Source of the DNA: CAZTII01 sp964613305
GTDB lineage: Bacteria > Bacillota_I > Bacilli_A > Erysipelotrichales > Erysipelotrichaceae
Direction of reading: 5' to 3'
Assembly (NCBI GenBank): GCA_964613305.1
Contig: CAZTII010000003.1
Coordinates: 1 to 59,930, forward strand
Length of the DNA: 59,930 bases
Shown: positions 52,583 to 59,930 of the stretch, in pieces
Numbering within the stretch: the stretch's first letter is position 1
Layout: the number at the start of each line of letters is the position of its first letter
The notes under the pieces: model-generated
What the model was told of the DNA's origin: nothing
The model's database searches: none
What the model saw: the letters and a program-made list of their open reading frames with translations, nothing else
Translations under genes and position numbers: made by a program

Positions 52583-54730
52583 CTATTCTAATACTAATGG
52601 ATTCACATCGATGGTATAGCGTGAACGAGGTTTATTCTTTTTCATCCATTCCACACTATTTTCCACAATTGAAATTAATTTTTGTAAATTTTTATCCTTT
52701 AAAATAATACGATATCGATACTTATTCGCTATTTTCCCTAAATTAGAAGGACCTAAACAAACACAATGATTGTTACACTGATAAAATAAAGCTAAAGCAC
52801 CATCTTTAGCAATGTCATCAACGTCATCATTTGTAATAATGGATATAAAGTAATAATATGGTGGATAACCACCTTGATGGCGAAATTCCATCTCTTTATG
52901 AAAAAACGTTTTATAGTCTTGTTGACGAGCACATTCAATAGCGTAATGATGTTCATTTGCCACTTGTAAGTACACCTCACCATGATGTTGACTTCGACCA
53001 CTTCTACCAGATGCTTGAACAAGAAGAGAAAAGGTAATTTCAGCACTTCGATAATCGCTTCGACTAAGTCCAGCGTCCGCATTAATAACGACAACACACG
53101 TCACATTATCAAAATCCAACCCTTTCGCAATCATTTGCGTTCCAACCAAACAATGATACTTCCCTTTACCAAAGGCCTCTAGTATCGTTTGATGAGCATT
53201 TTTCTTTGTGGTTGTGTCTCTATCCATACGAGCGATAGAAATCATCGGAAACAGCTGTTGTAGTTCTTCTTCAACGCGTTGAGTACCAAAACCTGATGCT
53301 AAAAACCCTTCCTGATGATGGCAACTAGGACAAACGCGAGGCATCGCCATGCTAAAGCCACACGTATGACAATGGCATCGTCTATCGCTTTGATGATAAC
53401 TAAGAGCTAAATCACAATCGCGACACATTAAAATTTCTTGGCAGTGATGACAGCGCATCACGGTATTATAACCACGACGATTCAATAAAATAATGGCTTG
53501 ATGACGTTCATTAAAACATTTCTCTAAGGCATTTTTTACTGGTGGCGTAAGAATCACCGATTCACCTTTTTTTAAATAGTCATAGCTATTAATACAGTGA
53601 ACAACTGGTAATGTTTCATTGATACGGCTTTTTAATTCAACCAAACCGTACACCTTTTTTAAAGCACGCGCATACGATTCAAAAGAAGGAGTTGCACTTC
53701 CTAAGATAACTTTACAGCCATGTTGTTGACCTCGATAAATCGCGACATCGCGACAATGATAACTAGGCGTTTTATCCTGTTTATACGATTGATCATGTTC
53801 TTCATCAAGAATGATCAATCCTAATTTAGAAAAAGGCATAAAGATGGCTGAACGTGTTCCTACAACGAGTTTCACTTTACCATGTTTTAATAATTTATAT
53901 TGTTCATATTTTTCTTGTTCATTCAAACCAGAATGATAAATAGCTACTTCACTACCAAAACGATCAAGAACACGTTGTACCATTTGTGGCGTTAAGCTAA
54001 TTTCCGGAACACATATCAACCCTTGTTTTCCTTGTTCAATACAATCCATCATCAGTTGTAAATACACTTCTGTTTTACCTGAACCAGTAACACCATGTAG
54101 TAATACTGTTTGTTGTTCACAATTTTTAATGTTGTCAATTGCCAATAATTGTTCATCGGTACATTGAACAGATGATTTCTTTTTTTCGTGGTTGTATAAA
54201 ATTGCGCTTTTATCTTTTTCAACCAATTCGATAAATCCTTTTTGAAGTAATCCCTTCACTGCCGACGATGAATAAGCAATAGCCTCTTTATACAACATTT
54301 CTTTTTTTTCACTAATTTGTTGATATAAACTTGCTTGTTTTAATGATAGTTTACCATTATTATCAAGAACTCGAACCCATTTTTCTTTCACTGCCGGCTT
54401 ACTAGTCGATGTCGGTTTCATCTTTGAAGGTAACATTGCCCCAAAGCAAGAAATAGTTGGTGAAATGGTCATCTTCGACATCCATTTCCCCAACTCCATA
54501 AGTTCTTCACTTAAAACACTTTCCTCATCAATCAAAGCACTAATCGGTTTATAGTCTCTTTGATCATGTTCATCTTTAATCGTACAATGATCAACAAAGC
54601 CAATCACTTGTTGATGACCAAAAGGAACATGTACACGGATTCCACAATCAATCATTGAATCATGAGTGTATGTATACGTTTGATCCAATGCATAAACAGG
54701 ATGCTGAATCCAACAATGTACTAAAATCAT
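52583..54730 (-). CDS. priA: primosomal protein N' (PriA helicase)
   Basis: 715 residues from the ATG at 54730, chosen over an upstream TTG because AAGGAAG lies between them. The DNA-binding N-terminal domain is followed by Walker A GVTGSGKTEVY, Walker B ILDEEHDQSYK, and the zinc-binding insert with paired cysteines (CHHC, CRDC, CHTC, CPSC). The helicase C lobe includes GTQMIAKGLDFDNV. It restarts stalled forks. 18 bases separate it from rseP. Confidence 0.96.
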   Translation of the reverse strand: MILVHCWIQHPVYALDQTYTYTHDSMIDCGIRVHVPFGHQQVIGFVDHCTIKDEHDQRDYKPISALIDEESVLSEELMELGKWMSKMTISPTISCFGAMLPSKMKPTSTSKPAVKEKWVRVLDNNGKLSLKQASLYQQISEKKEMLYKEAIAYSSSAVKGLLQKGFIELVEKDKSAILYNHEKKKSSVQCTDEQLLAIDNIKNCEQQTVLLHGVTGSGKTEVYLQLMMDCIEQGKQGLICVPEISLTPQMVQRVLDRFGSEVAIYHSGLNEQEKYEQYKLLKHGKVKLVVGTRSAIFMPFSKLGLIILDEEHDQSYKQDKTPSYHCRDVAIYRGQQHGCKVILGSATPSFESYARALKKVYGLVELKSRINETLPVVHCINSYDYLKKGESVILTPPVKNALEKCFNERHQAIILLNRRGYNTVMRCHHCQEILMCRDCDLALSYHQSDRRCHCHTCGFSMAMPRVCPSCHHQEGFLASGFGTQRVEEELQQLFPMISIARMDRDTTTKKNAHQTILEAFGKGKYHCLVGTQMIAKGLDFDNVTCVVVINADAGLSRSDYRSAEITFSLLVQASGRSGRSQHHGEVYLQVANEHHYAIECARQQDYKTFFHKEMEFRHQGGYPPYYYFISIITNDDVDDIAKDGALALFYQCNNHCVCLGPSNLGKIANKYRYRIILKDKNLQKLISIVENSVEWMKKNKPRSRYTIDVNPLVLE

Positions 54731-54748
54731 GAATCCACTTCCTTTCAA

Positions 54749-55810
54749 TTACTTCATTAAACGCATCACATCTTGCCACATAACAAATCCCATTAATGCC
54801 ATCAATAAGACAGCACTGGACATTAGTAATGCCGTTTCAACTCTCTTAGGTAAAGGTCGACGCATAATCCATTCCGCCAAAACAAGAACAATGCGACCAC
54901 CATCAAGTGCAGGTAATGGTAAAGCATTCATAATACCAACATTGAGTGATAAAATCGCTATTAATAGTAAATAATTTGTAATTCCTAATTGCGCTTGTTC
55001 ATTGGCCATTTTATAAATACCAATTGGTCCTTGCATCTCACTAGCACCAATACCGCGAGTTAATCGTAATAACGATACCCCAATCGTTTTTGTCGTGCTC
55101 ACTAAATAGTTTGTTGCTAAAGGAACACAATTCAACACATTAGTTTTTACAACAGTAGCCGATGGAATCATTAGTCCCACAAGATATACTTGTTTTTCAC
55201 TATCATATTCCCCTTGTAGCTCTAATACAAGTCGTTCTTGATTTCTTTCCACTTCAAAGGTCATAACACCATCATACTGTTGTGTAAAATTAAGTAGTTC
55301 ATAAAAGTTTGCTGGAACAATCACTGTTCCATCCGCAAACGTAACCTTTTTAATAACATCATCCTTTTTAAAACCAGCACGCTCAGCAGGACTAGCCAAA
55401 ACAACATCAGCTACAATCGGTTTTGGTGCTTCATATGTTTCTCCTTGATATAAAAGCAATCCGCTAAGAATGGTTAATGCTAATAATAAATTCATCACAA
55501 TTCCCGCAATCATAATAATAATGCGTTTATAGTGAGCAATTCCTTTAATTGTACGATTAAATGGAACATCTACTTTACTGAAAGCTTGTTCTTCAGCACT
55601 GTTTTCACCAGCCATCGCAACATAACCACCAATTGGTAATAAACGAACACTCCACATCGTTTCTTTTCCTTGCTTAGAAAATAATTTGGGCCCCATCCCA
55701 ATAGAAAACTCAAAACAATACACACCAAAGGTCTTTGCAGCTAACAAATGACCTAATTCATGTACTACAACGATTATCCCCAATAATATGACGAAATAAA
55801 CAACTCCCAT
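54749..55810 (-). CDS. rseP: RIP metalloprotease RseP (site-2 protease)
   Basis: 353 residues. Zinc site HELGH near 18-22 in the first membrane helix, central PDZ domain (about 125-210), and LDGG in PLPALDGGRIV near 300. It cleaves membrane-bound anti-sigma factors and signal-peptide remnants. GGAGG precedes the start, one base after dxr. Confidence 0.95.
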   Translation of the reverse strand: MGVVYFVILLGIIVVVHELGHLLAAKTFGVYCFEFSIGMGPKLFSKQGKETMWSVRLLPIGGYVAMAGENSAEEQAFSKVDVPFNRTIKGIAHYKRIIIMIAGIVMNLLLALTILSGLLLYQGETYEAPKPIVADVVLASPAERAGFKKDDVIKKVTFADGTVIVPANFYELLNFTQQYDGVMTFEVERNQERLVLELQGEYDSEKQVYLVGLMIPSATVVKTNVLNCVPLATNYLVSTTKTIGVSLLRLTRGIGASEMQGPIGIYKMANEQAQLGITNYLLLIAILSLNVGIMNALPLPALDGGRIVLVLAEWIMRRPLPKRVETALLMSSAVLLMALMGFVMWQDVMRLMK

Positions 55811-55811
55811 A

Positions 55812-56960
55812 TTATCCTCCGTATTCTATTTTTTGTTTTACAAACTCTCTTGCCCAACTATCAGCATCAATGCAATCTTGAAGGCATGTAATATCATGAT
55901 ACACTACATTGTTTACAGCGGAAATTACCAAGTCTTCAATTTGTAAAAAATCAATCTTTCCATCTAAAAATGCACGATTAGCAACTTCATTGGCAGCATT
56001 TAACACTGCAGGTAAATTTCCTTTTTTCTTACCACAGTCAATGGCTAACGCTAACAAAGGAAAACGTTTATAATCCATCGGTTTAAAATTCCAAGTCATC
56101 GCTTTACTAAAATCAATCAATGTTGTTTTTAAAGGTAAACGACGTGGATAAGTTAAGGCATATTGAATTGGTAAGCGCATATCAGGACTAGCACATTGTG
56201 CTAGTATTGAACCATCTACCGTTAATACCATCGAATGAACTGCACTTTGTTGATGTATCACAACGTCAATATTATCATAGTCAATATCAAATAAATAATG
56301 AGCTTCGATCACTTCAAAACCTTTATTCATCATCGTTGCACTATCAATTGTTATTTTAGCACCCATCGACCAATTAGGATGACTTAACGCCTCTTTTACC
56401 GTAACACCGACTAATTCATCTCTTGTTTTATCACGAAAACTACCACCAGAAGCAGTAATAATTAATTTACTAATTTCATCGTGAGAAATTCCTTGTAAAC
56501 ATTGAAAGATAGCTGAATGTTCACTATCTACTGGTAGTAACATCACATCATGTTCTTTGATAGCTTTTTTTATTAATTCACCCGCAACAACTAATGTTTC
56601 TTTGTTTGCTAATGCAATATCCTTTTTCGCTTCAATCGCTTTTAAGGTAGGTAATAAGCCAACAAAACCAACTAAAGCATTAACAACAACATCACAATCA
56701 CTTGTTGCCACATCAAGCAAACCTTCATCGCCCCATACAATACGAAGCGTTGGATAACGTTCTTGTAACATCATCGCATCAGATTCATTTTTAACACATA
56801 CTAACTGTATTGTATTTAACGCTATCGCTTCTTCTACAATAGAAAGTCGCTCACCAACACTAAAAGCAACTAACATAAATTGTGTAGGATTATTTTTACA
56901 TACATCGAGTGTTTGTTGACCAATTGAACCACTTAAACCTAAACAACTAATTTTTTTCAT
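55812..56960 (-). CDS. dxr: 1-deoxy-D-xylulose 5-phosphate reductoisomerase
   Basis: 382 residues from the ATG at 56960, which overlaps the cdsA stop as ATGA. NADPH motif LGLSGSIGQQTLDV, then NKETLVVAGELI, PVDSEHSAIFQCL, SGGSFRD, and HPNWSMGAKITIDSATMMNKGFE. It commits the MEP isoprenoid pathway, which feeds undecaprenyl phosphate made by UppS in the same operon. Confidence 0.96.
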   Translation of the reverse strand: MKKISCLGLSGSIGQQTLDVCKNNPTQFMLVAFSVGERLSIVEEAIALNTIQLVCVKNESDAMMLQERYPTLRIVWGDEGLLDVATSDCDVVVNALVGFVGLLPTLKAIEAKKDIALANKETLVVAGELIKKAIKEHDVMLLPVDSEHSAIFQCLQGISHDEISKLIITASGGSFRDKTRDELVGVTVKEALSHPNWSMGAKITIDSATMMNKGFEVIEAHYLFDIDYDNIDVVIHQQSAVHSMVLTVDGSILAQCASPDMRLPIQYALTYPRRLPLKTTLIDFSKAMTWNFKPMDYKRFPLLALAIDCGKKKGNLPAVLNAANEVANRAFLDGKIDFLQIEDLVISAVNNVVYHDITCLQDCIDADSWAREFVKQKIEYGG

Positions 56961-57730
56961 ACGAGCACTTCCATCACTAACAACATTGAATAAAATACCA
57001 TTAAACAAAATAGTAAGGAATCAATACGATCTAATACACCACCATGTCCTGGAAAAATCGTACCAAAATCTTTAATTCCATATTGACGTTTTATGGCACT
57101 AAATGATAAATCACCAATTTGAGCAACAATTGGAAGTAATAAAGACCCAATCGCAAATACGGTTGGATATTGTCCATGATACACATAATAGCCAAACACA
57201 TACGACGAAACCGCTCCTACAAACCAACCACCAATCGCACCTTCCCACGTTTTTTTAGGGGAAATGTGTTCGATGAGTTTATGCTTACCAAAGGTTACAC
57301 CAATAAAATAAGCACCAATATCTGTTCCAAAACAAGCAAGAACAACGTAAATCATCATCATTTTGCCATACGAATAAATATGCTCAATGCCTCGTCCTGC
57401 AAGTGTTAAAATCATCATCATGACAAAAACAAAACAGACATCATCAATTGTAATTTCTTTTGTACAAATGCTAATTAAAAACAAACAGACAAGTACTGCG
57501 ACAATGGCTGCATTATAAAAGCGCCATGGCATTAAATACATAATAATTGTACTTGAGAATAAAAAGAATACTAAAAACCAGTTCGTATTTTTTTGATGTA
57601 TATGCAATATTTCATACGAAGATATTGCGACAACACCCATAATTAATAAACGAAGTGGTATTCCACCGACAAATAATGGCGGAATCGCAACTAACATAAT
57701 AAAAAAAGCAGTGATAATACGTTGTTTCAT
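56957..57730 (-). CDS. cdsA: phosphatidate cytidylyltransferase
   Basis: 257 residues with about seven membrane helices. The CdsA signature SFSAIKRQYGIKDFGTIFPGHGGVLDRIDS lies near 210-240. It makes CDP-diacylglycerol from phosphatidic acid and CTP. Its ATG overlaps uppS by four bases after GGAGG. Confidence 0.96.
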   Translation of the reverse strand: MKQRIITAFFIMLVAIPPLFVGGIPLRLLIMGVVAISSYEILHIHQKNTNWFLVFFLFSSTIIMYLMPWRFYNAAIVAVLVCLFLISICTKEITIDDVCFVFVMMMILTLAGRGIEHIYSYGKMMMIYVVLACFGTDIGAYFIGVTFGKHKLIEHISPKKTWEGAIGGWFVGAVSSYVFGYYVYHGQYPTVFAIGSLLLPIVAQIGDLSFSAIKRQYGIKDFGTIFPGHGGVLDRIDSLLFCLMVFYSMLLVMEVLV

Positions 57731-58428
57731 GATGTTAATCCTCCAAAACGTCGATCACGGCGTTTAAATTGTTCAATACAATCTTCAAACAGAGTTGGTG
57801 TAAACTCTGGCCAAGCGACATCCACAAAAATTAGTTCACTATAAGCAATTTGCCATAGTAAAAAGTTACTAATGCGCATTTCTCCACTTGTACGAATAAC
57901 ACAATCAATTTCTGGATACGCAGCGGTCATAAGATAGCGTTGAAATAATTCTGGTGTACAATCAGGTGTAACACCATTATTTTTAACATCGAGCGCATAA
58001 GCAGAAGCAGCTTTACTAATTTCTTGACGCGAACCATAATTCATCGCAAAACATAATACCATTCCCGTATTATTCTTTGTTTCATCAATTGCTTTTTTAA
58101 ACACATTGGCCGTATCAATAGGAATACCATCCATTTCACCAATCATTTCAATACGAATATTTTTTTCCATCAACTCTTTTAAAAAACTTTTAAAAAAGAT
58201 AAATGGTAATTTCATTAAATAATTTACTTCTTCAAGTGGTCTTTTCCAATTCTCTGTCGAAAAGGCATACAAAGTTAATACTTCGACGCCTAAATCATTC
58301 GCCTTAATGGCTATGTTACGTATATTTTCACTTCCTTGATAATGACCTTCGGTTCGGCTTTTATTTTGTTTTTTAGCCCAACGACCATTACCATCCATAA
58401 TCAGTGCCACATGACGAATTTTATTCAT
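57727..58428 (-). CDS. uppS: undecaprenyl diphosphate synthase
   Basis: 233 residues. Cis-prenyltransferase motifs: HVALIMDGNGRWAK at the start, TLYAFSTENWKRP, and VIRTSGEMRISNFLLWQIAYSELIF. One variation: the usual SGE-x-RLSNF reads SGEMRISNF. It makes the C55 carrier for wall and teichoic acid synthesis. GAGG precedes the ATG. Confidence 0.96.
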   Translation of the reverse strand: MNKIRHVALIMDGNGRWAKKQNKSRTEGHYQGSENIRNIAIKANDLGVEVLTLYAFSTENWKRPLEEVNYLMKLPFIFFKSFLKELMEKNIRIEMIGEMDGIPIDTANVFKKAIDETKNNTGMVLCFAMNYGSRQEISKAASAYALDVKNNGVTPDCTPELFQRYLMTAAYPEIDCVIRTSGEMRISNFLLWQIAYSELIFVDVAWPEFTPTLFEDCIEQFKRRDRRFGGLTS

Positions 58429-58453
58429 TGTAATTCCTCACTTTCACTAAAAA

Positions 58454-59002
58454 TTAAATTGTCATTACATCCTTTTCTTTTTCAGAAGCAATTTCATCAA
58501 TCTTCTTGATGTATTCATCCGTTGTTTTTTGAATTTTATCTAAACAATCTTTTTCTAAATCTTCCGTTAACGTTTCATCTTTTTTAGCACTATCATTACC
58601 ATCGCGACGATTGTTTCTAATTTGAATTTTAGCTTCTTCCGCAAACTTAGACACTTTTTTACACATTTCTTTACGTGTATCTTGTGTTAATGCTGGAATC
58701 GATAAACGTACCACCGTACCATCACTTTGTGGTGCAATACCCAAATTAGCCTCATTACAAGCTTTCTCAATATTCTTTAAGCTCGATGAATCATAAGGCT
58801 TAATCACTAAAATACGACCTTCTTGAACCGTAATACTCGCGATTTGGTTTAAAGGTGTAGGACTTCCATAATAATCAACTTCTACATGATTTAACATACT
58901 AGGATTTGCTCTACCTGTACGTACTGTTTCTAATACTGTGACTAAATTGTCAATAACGCGATCGTTCTTATCTTTTACTTGACTTAAAATTGTGTAATTC
59001 AT
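58454..59002 (-). CDS. frr: ribosome recycling factor
   Basis: 182 residues, near the normal 185. Motifs VRTGRANPSML, YGSPTPLNQIAS, VRLSIPALTQDTRKEM and a long charged C-terminal helix match RRF. It splits post-termination ribosomes with EF-G. It starts one base into the pyrH stop (TAATG) with AAGGAGAG before it. Confidence 0.97.
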   Translation of the reverse strand: MNYTILSQVKDKNDRVIDNLVTVLETVRTGRANPSMLNHVEVDYYGSPTPLNQIASITVQEGRILVIKPYDSSSLKNIEKACNEANLGIAPQSDGTVVRLSIPALTQDTRKEMCKKVSKFAEEAKIQIRNNRRDGNDSAKKDETLTEDLEKDCLDKIQKTTDEYIKKIDEIASEKEKDVMTI

Positions 59003-59715
59003 TATTCTCTCTCCTTTTTTATTGTTGTTCCAATTTTTTCTTCTAGAATAGCTCTTTTAATGTTTCCACGCTCATTCATATTAAACACTACTAAGTCGAT
59101 TTCATTATCCATACACATACTAGTAGCGGTAGAATCCATCACCATCAACCCTTGTGATAATAAATCCATATACGTCAACGAGTCATATTTTGTCGCATTT
59201 TTATCCACTTTAGGATCTGCTGAATAAACACCATCAACACCGTTCTTTGCCATTAAAATAACATCCGCTTTAATTTCCGAAGCTCTTAGAGCTGCTGTTG
59301 TATCCGTTGAGAAGAAAGGACTACCAGTTCCTCCACCAAATATAACAACGCGTCCTTTTTCTAAATGACGAATAGCTTTACGAACAATAAATGGTTCTGC
59401 CACACGATTCATTTCAACTGCCGTTTGTACACGAGTCGCAACTCCTACTTGTTCCAAAGCACTTTGAATAGCTAAGGCATTAATGATTGTCGCAAGCATT
59501 CCCATCGTATCACCTTGAACACGATCAATACCCATTTTTTCCGCAATTTTTCCACGAATAAAATTACCACCACCAACAACAATCGCTAGTTGTACGCCTT
59601 CATCGTGTATTTCTTTTAATTCTAAAGCTAACCCTTTTAAAATATCAGGATCAAAATTATTTCCATTTGCTGAAAGTGCTTCTCCACTTAATTTCAATAA
59701 TACGCGTTTGTACAT
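59002..59715 (-). CDS. pyrH: UMP kinase
   Basis: 237 residues from the ATG at 59715; an upstream GTG lies inside the AAAGGTGGG ribosome site. Motifs RVLLKLSGEAL, VVGGGNFIRG, DRVQGDTMGMLAT, and FGGGTGSPFFSTDTTAALRA are diagnostic. It phosphorylates UMP with ATP. It is the first gene of the run pyrH-frr-uppS-cdsA-dxr-rseP. Confidence 0.97.
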   Translation of the reverse strand: MYKRVLLKLSGEALSANGNNFDPDILKGLALELKEIHDEGVQLAIVVGGGNFIRGKIAEKMGIDRVQGDTMGMLATIINALAIQSALEQVGVATRVQTAVEMNRVAEPFIVRKAIRHLEKGRVVIFGGGTGSPFFSTDTTAALRASEIKADVILMAKNGVDGVYSADPKVDKNATKYDSLTYMDLLSQGLMVMDSTATSMCMDNEIDLVVFNMNERGNIKRAILEEKIGTTIKKERE

Positions 59716-59740
59716 GATTCCCACCTTTCATTTCTAATCT

Positions 59741-59769
59741 ATTATACGATGTTTTAACATAACTTTGAA
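59741..59769 (-). promoter_or_regulatory. promoter of the pyrH-frr operon
   Basis: TTCAAA (59769-59764) and TATAAT (59746-59741) on the minus strand with 17-base spacing, between the tsf terminator and pyrH. Confidence 0.65.
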
Positions 59770-59820
59770 GTATCTTTTAATCATTTGAACAATAAAGTTG
59801 ACATAATCTACCTAATGTAT

Positions 59821-59847
59821 AAAAAAAGCTTCCTATTTCTAGGAAGC
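59821..59847 (-). terminator. terminator of tsf
   Basis: On the minus strand GCTTCCTA-GAAA-TAGGAAGC followed by seven T, just after the tsf stop. Confidence 0.92.
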
Positions 59848-59853
59848 AACTTT

Positions 59854-59930
59854 TTATTTAGCGATTTGTTTTGCTACTTCTTCAGCAAAGTTTTCTTCGC
59901 GTTTTTCAATACCTTCACCAACAGCATAGC
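59854..59930 (-). CDS. tsf: translation elongation factor Ts, C-terminal end only
   Basis: The last 25 codons are present (YAVGEGIEKREENFAEEVAK then QIAK and stop). The VGEGIEKR motif is the conserved end of EF-Ts, and its position before pyrH is the standard order. The gene continues off the right edge. Confidence 0.92.
   Translation of the reverse strand, partial: YAVGEGIEKREENFAEEVAKQIAK

Noticed and set aside
52982..54974. Several plus-strand frames across priA and rseP
   Set aside because: All are shadows of conserved minus-strand genes with no ribosome sites.
1..59930. CRISPR arrays, insertion sequences, prophage or integrated plasmid
   Set aside because: I saw no regularly spaced repeats, transposase, integrase or phage structural genes; tRNA-Glu and tRNA-Trp show no attachment-site duplication nearby.

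Overview
The window is A+T-rich DNA from a low-GC Gram-positive bacterium (Firmicutes/Bacillota). TGA is used as a stop throughout, for example at the ends of glpK, metN and cdsA, so this is not a mycoplasma-type genetic code. GroESL under a CIRCE operator, long-form HPF, PrkC/Stp, a methionine T-box in front of metNIQ and the Gram-positive order priA-rsmB-rlmN-stp-prkC-rsgA-rpe-thiN fit this. The glycerol locus (glpK, GlpA-type FAD protein with a BFD-like Fe-S domain, second FAD protein, DUF1667) is typical of anaerobic Firmicutes. An Erysipelotrichia-like gut or oral anaerobe is my inference, not proven by the sequence. I see no prophage, insertion sequence or CRISPR array.

Layout. 1-4.9 kb: a multi-PAS sensor cut by the window edge, groES-groEL, and a membrane diguanylate cyclase. 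5.3-16.5 kb: a 6-phospho-beta-glucosidase; a five-gene glycerol/oxidoreductase operon; a MATE pump; purC; and a patatin-MntP-TetR operon. 16.6-22 kb: a six-gene operon with an ABC importer (two permeases, ATPase, lipoprotein), a small protein and a PHP metallohydrolase, with a perfect palindrome over the promoter. 22-26.2 kb: PadR/HAAS/DUF4097/ogt envelope genes and two membrane-anchored proteins, one of the NAGPA phosphodiester-glycosidase family. 26.3-30.3 kb: tRNA-Glu and tRNA-Trp, a thioredoxin-like protein, hpf, and a pilin-like protein with a leucine-rich-repeat tail.

30-36.1 kb: an operon of two tandem, diverged ATP-grasp ligases, an M29 aminopeptidase and a Cas4-like/DEDD nuclease (DUF2779), then metN-metI-metQ behind a T-box whose specifier reads AUG. 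36.1-41 kb: a SNF2 helicase with a SWIM partner and a DUF4143-type ATPase pseudogene broken by four frameshifts. 41-45.3 kb: a FemABX peptidyltransferase, a YcdX-type PHP phosphatase, ftsZ and ftsA. 45.5-59.9 kb: rpmB, then a long leftward housekeeping run from pyrH to thiN covering ribosome recycling, undecaprenyl and phospholipid precursors, isoprenoids, site-2 protease, replication restart, rRNA methylation and Ser/Thr signalling. The end of tsf closes the window.

Many genes overlap by 1-14 bases and several start codons are set by Shine-Dalgarno position, so I moved a number of starts inward from the longest reading frame. The best candidates for something new are the ABC-PHP operon with a probably split CehA/McbA-type enzyme, the tandem ATP-grasp/M29 operon, and the pilin-LRR fusion.
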